From: Haliotis asinina
Lineage: Eukaryota; Mollusca; Gastropoda; Lepetellida; Haliotidae
NCBI RefSeq assembly: GCF_037392515.1
Contig: NC_090282.1
Span: forward strand, 35,019,054 to 35,083,053
Length of the DNA stretch: 64,000 nt
Direction of reading: 5' to 3'
The translations under genes and the position numbers were made by a program. Shown here in pieces: positions 23,305-31,283 of this stretch (position 1 is the stretch's first letter; the number at the start of each line of letters is the position of its first letter). Below the pieces are notes generated by a model. That model had not been told where the DNA came from. It searched no databases and saw only the letters and a program-made list of their open reading frames with translations.

Positions 23305-24402
23305 GAAATGTACGTTACACAAACTTTGTTATTTCTCTATAGTACAATTAATGACTCATCATTAAAAACTATTAGTTAAATCTAAACTTTGTCATCATTC
23401 CTGTAATGAAATGTAGACCTTTGTGTCAATTTCAAACTCCAACACACAGATATACAGAATATTAAATTCTTAGTCAAAGAGTAATTTTAGCCTTGAAATG
23501 TACGTTACCACCTTTTTCTTCTGAACTAAGATTCAACTAATTCTTCCAATATAATCGAGCTTTGGTAACTTACATGGACTTTCAGCATCAAAAGTTTCAA
23601 TTCTATTTCAGTTTTGGTAAGGGAGATAATTAGTAATTTGATCAAATGTAAAATGTACGTTATCGAAATGTACGTTACCAACTTGTACGAAACTAACCTA
23701 AAAAAGTGAAAGAAGCTCCTTTTGAGTTTTGACATGTGCTTCCTGTCGTCTGCCATTTTGCTAGAGTGATGAAGTAACTTTCAGAAGATTACAAGATGTC
23801 CGGTATCATTGTATAACATCCTCGATCGTAAGGTGAGTTGACATATTTCACCAGAATGTTGTTTTTATGATACATAAGTAATTAATTCTATGTTCATTTC
23901 ATTCATTAATGCCTTAAATTGACAGATGTGCTCAACAGTATAAATTTCTTGTTAACATACAGATCTTGTGCTTAGCAAAACAGTTTGAAATGTACGTTAC
24001 CATTGGTAACGTACATTTCACTTTGAAGCAGGCATGCATAATTCCATGTAAATAATAACCATACTTGATGTTTGTCTAAACCTTTATGAGGTGTTGTTTG
24101 AAAGGGATTGGTGACGTCGAAAAAGTATAATTTTGATACTTTAACGATTTTAGTAATGTGATTCTTTGACTTTGTATATTATGATAAAATCTGAAAGTCA
24201 TCATTTCCTGGCATTCACGCCGAGTTTATGATCTGTATATCAGAGCAGTTCTACCTAATCATTAAAGAATGTTTTTTTCCTGTTCTAGATGTGGTGTACA
24301 TTATATCTCTAGCGATTGTGATGTTAGAAATTAGTTTTGATGGCATGTGAGTTAAACAGAAATTAGTAACGTACATTTCACTGAAATGGTAACGTACATT
24401 TC
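23305..24402. repeat. 14-bp motif cluster, left of transposase gene
   Basis: Copies of GAAATGTACGTTAC: plus orientation at 23305, 23495, 23665 and 23987, plus a variant at 23650 (AAAATGTACGTTAT). Minus orientation (GTAACGTACATTTC) at 24006, 24366 and 24389. The 23987/24006 pair forms an inverted repeat with a 5-bp spacer. No copy occurs inside the coding region. Binding sites for the element's own protein are the simplest reading (inference). Confidence 0.9.
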
Positions 24403-24416
24403 TTTTTGTATTTCAG
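23833..24416 (+). other. Probable 5'UTR intron of the transposase gene
   Basis: A strong donor AAG|GTGAGT is at 23830-23838 and an acceptor TTTTTGTATTTCAG ends at 24416, six bases before the chosen ATG. The upstream exon holds only a six-codon open frame (ATG at 23794). Four motif copies lie in the intron. Two of them are just before the acceptor, so protein bound there could affect splicing or transcription (inference). Confidence 0.55.
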
Positions 24417-24421
24417 CAACT

Positions 24422-26920
24422 ATGGCGAAGACAAGGGCTGAAATTCAGAAGGCCTATCGCGATCGGAAAAAGAAACAGGATGGCGAGGCATATATGGCTA
24501 AAGAACGAATGAGAAGAAAACAGAATTACATTCCCTCGTCTGAATTAAACAGGGTCCAGAGGGCCAAGCGTAACCTAAAGAACAGAGAAAATCTACAGAG
24601 ACACCGCCTTAAAAAGAAGCAGGAAAGGGCAAACATTGCACAACACAATGATGACAATCACAATGAGGCAGCTGGTACAAGTGGTTATGAAACTGAGGAT
24701 CATGGACAACCATTGATAGTCAGAATACCTATACCAAACGGAAGTAGAGTTGGACGAACTAGGAGGAGAAGCAGAGCTTTGGCAAATGCATATCGGTTAA
24801 TCCAAGAACTTAAGGTGAAAAATGACACTTTGTCAAAGAAGTGTGGATCTTTGAGGAAAACATTAGCTAGAAAATGTAGAAAGGTAGAGGTTGATACACC
24901 TCGGAGTAAAACTGAACTGCAAATGAGGAGTGCCCGACTTACAACAAAACAGAGAGAAAAGGTCAGAAAACATCTGCTTCTTGGGAATGTGATGCTTGCT
25001 GAGATTGCCACTACGCAGAAGAAAACACAAAGCAGTAAACGTTCAGTGTTGCATAGAATTGTATCTGGAAAAATCGTCAAAAAATACAGATGTTTGAGTA
25101 TGTTGAGTGCGGTTACTGGCTTGTGTCGTCGTAAATTGTCAAGGGTGTCCAGCAAAGAAATAGCCTGGTCCAGGGGCTCACGTAAGCGTGTTCTGCTCAG
25201 ATATAGGACACATGTTCTCCAATTTCTTGAGCGTGATGACAATAGTAGAGCACAGCCAGGTAAAGCAGATGCAAAGGTCTCAGATGGAGAAAAGGTACAA
25301 ACACGCGTCCTCACAGACTACATCTCCAACCTCCATATGAAGTTCAGGGCTGAAAATCCCGAGATCAACATTTCACTAGAGACATTTCGGCGCATACGAC
25401 CAAAGAACATTTTGCTCACTTCCTTTATTAGTCGCCACAGCTGTTTGTGTACAAAACACCAAAACATGGCACTACAGCTCAAAACACTTCGCAGTGTTGG
25501 TATTAACGTAACAGCAAATCCTGAAGCTTTCCTGAAAGAAGATCTTGACATGGACAACATTGCAAATCACCTTCCAGAAAACATTGTTCAGAGCCAGTGG
25601 AGTAGGGTGACTGTTGAAGAGAAGGGCAAGGTGAAGAATGTCACAAGAATAGTGGATATTGAAGTGCAAAAAGAACCATACATGGAAAACTTTAAAGTTC
25701 AAGTTTTGGAGTTTAAAGAACATGTTGACCGTGTGAAAAAACAGTATGCAGAAATCAGACGGTTGAAAGAGAATCTCCCACAGCATCATATGATTCTACA
25801 CATGGACTTTGCAGAGAATTACGGTTGTAAAACCGTTGATGAAATCCAAAGTGCTTATTGGAATAAAGTTGGTGTCACTTTGCATCCAGTTGTAGTTTAT
25901 TACAGGGATGATGCTGGGGAAGTTGTGCACCAGAGTTATGTGGCAGTTTCTGATGAACAGTCACACACAGCCTCCACGGTGTTGACTATCCTGAAGAAGA
26001 TCATGCCACAGATCAAATCACTGGATGAAGATGTCAAGATGGTCCATTACTGGACAGATAGTCCAACCAGCCAATACAGAAACAAAGTGATATTTAGTGT
26101 TGTGGCAAATCACGAGTCTGAGTTTGGAATGAAAGCCAAATGGAACTATTTCGAGGCCGGACATGGAAAAGGTCCCTGCGATGGCCTTGGTGGAGTCACA
26201 AAACGCAAGGCAGATGAATCTGTGAGAAGTGGCAGATGTGTTATACAGGATGCATATGACTTCTTCAGGTGGGGTGAAAAGTCAAGTCTGAAATCAGTGA
26301 AGTTCTTTTTTGTGCCCAAAGAAGATTGTCAGGAAACCATGAATGCTGTCAAGAAATTAACTCTGAGCACAGTTAAAGGAACAATGAAGATTCATGCTGT
26401 TGTTGGTCTTGGGATGGCTGCAGTTGCTGTAAGAAATGTCAGTTGCTACTGTCCTCTTTGTCTGAATGGTGGCCTCTGTGAGTCCTGGAGGACAGAGTCA
26501 CTCTCGAGTAATGAGCAACCCAGTACTGACCCCACAACCACACCTCAGACCATAGAGGAACAGAGTGAGGACGGTGATCCTAACCTAGCACAGGTTGGAG
26601 ATGCTTCCTCTGCATTTGGCCAAAGTGAACAGATGTTGTTTGCTGTTAATGAATTTGTCTCAGCTGTTTATGAAGGCAAATGGTACATTGGTAAGATTCT
26701 TGATGTTGACAACAATGATGACACTATCGAGATTTCCTTTATGCAAACCAGAAAGCAGCTTCTCCAATGGCCATCACATCCAGATGTCATCTGGTGCCAT
26801 AGGGCAGATGTTCTATGCAAGGTTAATCAACCTGTACCTTGTGGCAAGTCACGGCGAATGTTCAAGCTGAGTGGTGATGATCAAAACTTGGTTAAAGAGA
26901 AGTTTGAACATTATAAGTGA
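24422..26920 (+). CDS. DDE-like transposase candidate, 832 aa, uncharacterised family
   Basis: Single intact frame. I start it at the ATG at 24422 (MAKTRAEIQKAY), which follows a splice acceptor; an earlier in-frame ATG at 24386 lies in the predicted intron. The order is: a Lys/Arg-rich N-terminus (1-65), a coiled-coil-prone stretch near 115-150, a CLC--KH zinc-like motif (C341, C343, H346), and HMDFAENYG (D462). Next is a central fold with HYWTDSPTSQYRN (D546) and YFEAGHGKGPCDGLGG (E578, D587). Then come a Cys cluster C675/C677/C680/C686 and a C-terminal Tudor/chromo-like module from 746 (VSAVYEGKWYIGKIL ... FMQTRKQLLQWP). D462, D546 and E578 make a credible DDE triad with 31 residues between the last two. 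I recall similar DFAENY / SHGKG-DG proteins in invertebrate and fish genomes without an assigned function. The surrounding terminal repeats identify it as the element's transposase rather than a host gene. DDE chemistry is inferred. Confidence 0.82.
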   Translation: MAKTRAEIQKAYRDRKKKQDGEAYMAKERMRRKQNYIPSSELNRVQRAKRNLKNRENLQRHRLKKKQERANIAQHNDDNHNEAAGTSGYETEDHGQPLIVRIPIPNGSRVGRTRRRSRALANAYRLIQELKVKNDTLSKKCGSLRKTLARKCRKVEVDTPRSKTELQMRSARLTTKQREKVRKHLLLGNVMLAEIATTQKKTQSSKRSVLHRIVSGKIVKKYRCLSMLSAVTGLCRRKLSRVSSKEIAWSRGSRKRVLLRYRTHVLQFLERDDNSRAQPGKADAKVSDGEKVQTRVLTDYISNLHMKFRAENPEINISLETFRRIRPKNILLTSFISRHSCLCTKHQNMALQLKTLRSVGINVTANPEAFLKEDLDMDNIANHLPENIVQSQWSRVTVEEKGKVKNVTRIVDIEVQKEPYMENFKVQVLEFKEHVDRVKKQYAEIRRLKENLPQHHMILHMDFAENYGCKTVDEIQSAYWNKVGVTLHPVVVYYRDDAGEVVHQSYVAVSDEQSHTASTVLTILKKIMPQIKSLDEDVKMVHYWTDSPTSQYRNKVIFSVVANHESEFGMKAKWNYFEAGHGKGPCDGLGGVTKRKADESVRSGRCVIQDAYDFFRWGEKSSLKSVKFFFVPKEDCQETMNAVKKLTLSTVKGTMKIHAVVGLGMAAVAVRNVSCYCPLCLNGGLCESWRTESLSSNEQPSTDPTTTPQTIEEQSEDGDPNLAQVGDASSAFGQSEQMLFAVNEFVSAVYEGKWYIGKILDVDNNDDTIEISFMQTRKQLLQWPSHPDVIWCHRADVLCKVNQPVPCGKSRRMFKLSGDDQNLVKEKFEHYK

Positions 26921-27095
26921 AATAATTGTTCTCTCTTATAAACTGACTATGCTTGGCGAGAAAACACGTGTTAGTGTTGACTATACTTGATTTCAAGTTT
27001 GATATTACTGTTCGTGGATACTTTCAAGCGTTTCTGTACCCCTCTTTGTCATCAGTGTTGGTTTAGATAAACCAAGCTGTAGAGCAAATTCGTTT

Positions 27096-27821
27096 GAAAT
27101 GTACGTTACTTTAGATATAAAGGTTACAGAGTGGACAACTGAATGGTATTTATTTTATGGTTCTCTATTCTTTAATTTTATCTTACTAAGGAGTACACTC
27201 CTTCAGTAAATTGTGTTATAAATCAATTTATTTATTTATTTTTTAAAGTAAATAGAAGTTCTTCCTATCTTCTGCGTTATCCTGACATGTCTCATTTGAA
27301 CATTTCTGTGTAAAACTTCATTCTCATGAATCATTCAAGCTCTTTTTATTGTCAATGAGCCATAAAAAGCATTTTAGTGAAGTTAAATAACATTCACCTT
27401 TCGTGGAAGATCTGAAACAGATAGAACGTCTGATGCTGGGATTTGTGAAATGTACGTTATCTTTCTACACAGATGTTATATTGGCTTACGTGAGACCTTG
27501 GTTCAGGTATTTGTACATGTTTAACTGCTATACCCACTAATATGTACCGGTAAAGGACAAAACAAGTTTTTAAAGATTACTTGATACTCGATTAGTTTAG
27601 CTATGGAGTTTGAAATATCAGTGTTTGACATTTTCCATGTTCATGTTTGAGTGAGGTGTTTGTGTTATGGTGGCCACCGATCACATACCACTGTTTTTCC
27701 TGTAAGCATTGGCGTTCTGACACAAAATAAAAAATACTGAAGAAGTACAAGCTACTTGCTTTCTTTTGTATTTGCTAATGACCTATTTTAGTCATCCAGA
27801 AAGTCTGGTAACGTACATTTC
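27096..27821. repeat. 14-bp motif cluster, right of transposase gene
   Basis: GAAATGTACGTTAC at 27096 (plus), a one-base variant ending TTAT at 27447 (plus), and GTAACGTACATTTC at 27808 (minus). With the seven exact copies and one variant on the left, this gives eleven sites inside the element; I saw no exact copy elsewhere in the window. Confidence 0.88.
27726..27731 (+). terminator. Probable poly(A) signal of the transposase gene
   Basis: AATAAA about 800 bases after the stop codon, still within the element; no closer canonical signal was seen. Confidence 0.5.
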
Positions 27822-27992
27822 CAAGCTGCTTTTGTAAATACCGGACAGCAATGTTATAACGATCATAGCTTAAAAAGTAGACAACTGTTTTTGAAAATAT
27901 TTTGGATTTGAGATCCTAAGATATGACCCTACGAAAGGAATAGATAATTTTCGACCTTCTTAAAAACTTATTTTGAAGAATTTTGAACTGTG

Positions 27993-28020
27993 AAATGTGC
28001 CTGCTTATTGGGTTTGGGTG
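27993..28020 (-). repeat. Right terminal inverted repeat
   Basis: 27993-28017 is the exact reverse complement of 22931-22955. The preceding base gives GAAATGTGCCTGC, a degenerate form of the internal motif GAAATGTACGTTAC. Confidence 0.92.
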
Positions 28021-28128
28021 TATATCATGTGTTATATCATGTGTTATATCATGTGTTATATCATGTGTTATATCATGTGCTATATCATGTGCTATATCAT
28101 GTGCTATATCATGTGCTATATCATGTGC
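28021..28128 (+). repeat. 12-bp tandem array, right part
   Basis: Nine units of TATATCATGTG(T/C), five of the T type and then four of the C type. It is the insertion target of the transposon and continues the array at 22901-22927. Confidence 0.95.
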
Positions 28129-29039
28129 TGAGTCTGAGTAGTTCGATGAAAGAGTACACACTTATTTTACTTAATTTTGTGTCATTACGTTGGGCAAAAC
28201 ATTAATACCGTGGGCACGATTCCTCCCCTGTAAAAATGCTATCAGAGTTTCTGTGCGAAGTTCTGTACACCCTTTCGAATCAAAGGACCGAAAAACGCAC
28301 TCCATTTAATTAAGACCTGAGTAAAAATCCTTTGAAATGGCCATAAATATGCATGCAATTTCAGTAACGTGATCATTGTCAGTATTTCTAATCATTTAGT
28401 TTTTGTTGTTCTTGTTGAATCAGATGAAACATGTTTGGAACATCAACTTCAGTTGTGATGTATGTATCTGAGAATATATACTGGGAGTTATTAATAAAGC
28501 GAGTGAGTGAGTTAGATTTAACCTCACATCGGTAATATTTCACCCATGTCCTGACGAGGTCATTAATAAAGGGTCAAATGATATATAACACGTGTTAAGA
28601 AACACGTGTTGCTCCGGAATAACGGAACTAGGAGTATCATCGTCATGTTTAATGTGTTGACAAACATAACACATCGTAATATGAAGGCAAACAGTTCAGT
28701 CAGCACTAGCAAATATCACATGTGTAGACAAAACCCCCCAAATTGAACATTACAGTCATGAAGAACTCGGTCATTCAACATTTTGTGTACCCTCCTCACT
28801 AAGTCTCTCTCCTCCGAGACTTTGGTGCACCTTGTTCTCTCACCTTATCAAGTTCACTAAAAAAACTTGCGGAATTGCATTCCATTCCTATACTAGAGCT
28901 CTACAGAGTCCTCGGATATCCACTGGTGCTGCGTTACCTGCGTTCACACGTCGACACGTCGTGTTCATCCCAGGCTTGCTCAATCGTGTTGATGAATGGT
29001 GAGCATGCCGACCACTCCATCAGCACTACACCCTGGTGT
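28129..29039. other. Unassigned intergenic DNA
   Basis: No gene or known repeat recognised. Confidence 0.5.
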
Positions 29040-29400
29040 CTAAGCGAGTGAGTTTAGTTTTACGCCGCACTCAGCAATATTCCAGCTGCTGCTCTCTAAG
29101 GAATTCAGTGAGAATTCTGGACTTATTTGGTTTGGCGTTTTCGTCTTGCAGTAAAGAGGGTCGACCATAAATACCATGCATGGTTTACGTCCACCTCGTG
29201 GAGTGGAGTAGGATTTATCCCTGCCCAAACAATGACCGACAGACCCACCCAACCCATCCCACCCCCGCCAAGTCGGTTACACGTGGTCACAGTTGCATTT
29301 CTGATTCGCTCTCCATTGCGACGACAAATCCTCTGCCGACAACCATGGAAGGACAAATTGAATCTGATCTGTGAAGAGCAGACTAGGCCACTGACGTTGA
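29040..29400 (-). mobile_element. Tc1-like transposase fragment joined to a SINE tail
   Basis: Minus-strand translation from 29400 downward gives a degraded catalytic-core block: RFNLSFHGCRQRICRRNGERIR, then VTTCNRLGGGGMGW and INPTPLHEVDVN. These match the Tc1 pattern around RF-L---DGR-RV-RR-GER and F-GGGS-MVWG. At 29040-29097 a family-1 SINE 3' end (GAGTGAGTTTAGTTTTACGCC) abuts it. There are no ends and no intact frame. Confidence 0.65.
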
Positions 29401-30410
29401 TGTCAGAGGCAATGATGTCTACTCCATCTCAAACGCGCCTTAGGAAAGTAATGATGACATTTCAACGGCCTGATGTTTTTTTACATACTGGTAAGAAAGT
29501 CTGCAAAATATTTAGTTGTATATATTTCAAACAACTATTAAGATGTAGCATTGCCAATAGGCTGACCCCCCAATCCCCCCTTCATATATGACGCCTGGTA
29601 ATTAGCTCATATTATACTTAAAACAATGTATACACACATGTACACAAGCACGCATATGCGCGTATTGTTATATTGTCACAAAGTCCGGTATTGTCACTTT
29701 CTGTTCAGCCACGACCGCGAACAGGATAATGCCGCTGGTAGGAAATGCCCTGGGGTTGAGCAGGAAATCCACTCGCCTTATTATGTAAAGAAAAGAAATT
29801 CGACTATGCCGTCGTCTTCATCAACGTATTAATTTGTCTTCGTCAACATGTTGGTCATCGTAATTGTGACAACTTCTGTTAAAATCCGGCTGGAGTCCCC
29901 GACCGAGTACCTTGCTGTCTTGTATGGATGTGGAATGTGTCGTGTCGCCTGTACTGCGTCATGTATTGTAAAGCCAATTAAAGAAGTTTGGACGCAACGT
30001 AACTTTTTTGTCTTCTTCAACCTATAATTCTGAGCTAGTTCCCATTCCGACGCCGCATACACAGGCGTTGACACACGCAATGCAAAACACTTTCACAAAA
30101 TAATTTCGGCTTGCCGGAATAACAAGAGTATTTACGAATGCTGTTCCCATCTAAATGATTCAGTTTCAATTTCAAATTATGCGTTTCAGCTTGCTTGTGA
30201 AACATTCTGACCCAGCCAGTCGCATTTATCTGAATTCAGTTAAACTGTGTCGTCTATTTGAATTGAAAGTGCCTTTGCACCAGGTGTGCTGCCAAGCATC
30301 TATCAAGGAAGACCGATTCATAAGGAGGAGAAATTCGACACGGCACTAGCTGGTCCTTGTGGGAATATTTCAATGTTCCGGAAGTCACCATTGAACTGTT
30401 AGTTTACAAA
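29401..30410. other. Unassigned intergenic DNA
   Basis: No gene recognised. The short open frames lack familiar motifs. Confidence 0.5.
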
Positions 30411-30545
30411 ATAAGTTGTTCACTGGTCACGAGGGGGCCATGGGCTCATGTACCCTTGAGGTTTATTTATGCGGGTTCGAGGAACATAAACAAACCTCGA
30501 GGGTACATGAGCCCATGGTCCCCTCATGACCAGTGGACGACTTAT
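30411..30545. repeat. 61-bp-arm hairpin (foldback MITE-like element)
   Basis: The arms 30411-30471 and 30485-30545 are reverse complements with six mismatches around a 13-bp loop. The ends read ATAAGTTGTTCACTGG and the arm contains CCATGGGCTCATGTACCC. A related but shortened copy is at 54573-54675. No coding content. A transcript of this region would fold into a long hairpin. Confidence 0.88.
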
Positions 30546-31283
30546 ATTGTAGTTAGGACAGTGATGCAGGTGTGTATTTTCGCACCTGTTAAATGACAAC
30601 GTCCTCAGGGTGCCTTTGTACAAAACAATCTAAGTGCTACCACTATAGTAAGTCTGTTGTAAGATATGGGTGTGTCGATCGCCTTAGCCTTGATAACACT
30701 TTGTACAACGGCACCAATGCAAGTCATAAACAACAATGAATTAGTTGCTCATGCTCTTTGCATTATCAGATTCAAATATAAAAGTTTTGTGCATCATGCA
30801 CGCAACATTAGGTAATCCGTATTGATATCTTCTAATATAAAACTAACTTGCAATTGGAAAAGTCGACTAAACGTCTAGACAAAAAAAAATCTTCAAAATA
30901 TTAACTTCAAATATTTTTCAACATTCATACACTAGATTTTCACATAACTCATAATATTTCAATAATTTACGCGTATCTCAACTTTTATTTTAATGTGGTT
31001 TCAGGCGTTAACGTTAAAGGCTAGATGGATATATTCAGTGAATACTTCATGACGTCTAAAAGGCACGAGTCTCAGCACAGTATGCTCGGATAAAGAATAA
31101 ATGTACACCGACGTTACTATTATGCTCGACGGTTGCGTTGCTCATTCTCCGAGTGCTCTACCGGCGCGGTTTGTGCAAACAGTTTAGATCTTGGTATTTC
31201 AATGGCGTTTTTAAAAAAGCTGCATGGATAGCATGGATGTTCCATTTGTGATTTAACTGAATGTTGGCAATAAATGTAGAATG
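30546..31283. other. Unassigned DNA downstream of transporter gene B
   Basis: AT-rich. It contains the probable 3' untranslated region of the minus-strand transporter gene B; no other feature is recognised. Confidence 0.45.

Larger units (their letters stand above)
22928..28020 (+). mobile_element. Novel-looking 5.1 kb DNA transposon with TIRs and DDE-like gene
   Basis: The ends are inverted repeats: 22931-22955 is an exact reverse complement of 27993-28017 (25 bp, starting CCAAACCCAATAAGC), and three more outer bases match imperfectly. The left flank ends with TAT and the right flank begins with TAT. Removing the element and one TAT restores a perfect 12-bp array (TATATCATGTGY). This gives boundaries 22928-28020 and suggests a 3-bp target duplication, although a periodic target leaves the length ambiguous. 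The element holds one intact 832-codon gene, a likely 5' untranslated intron, a poly(A) signal and eleven copies of a 14-bp motif outside the coding region. The intact gene and near-perfect ends suggest a young, possibly active insertion. The superfamily is not assigned; a 3-bp duplication, a CAC end on one side and motif arrays would fit CACTA-like elements, but the protein does not match what I know of those. Confidence 0.88.

Noticed and set aside
24700-25314. 204-codon frame on the minus strand
   Set aside because: It lies entirely opposite the transposase gene, has no motifs and fits the expected shadow of a coding strand.
24422-26920. Host (domesticated) gene
   Set aside because: Exact terminal inverted repeats and a reconstructable empty site around it show that it belongs to a mobile element; domestication would normally have lost them.
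27916-28205. HDIA/YHVL repeat proteins
   Set aside because: They are products of the 12-bp tandem array.
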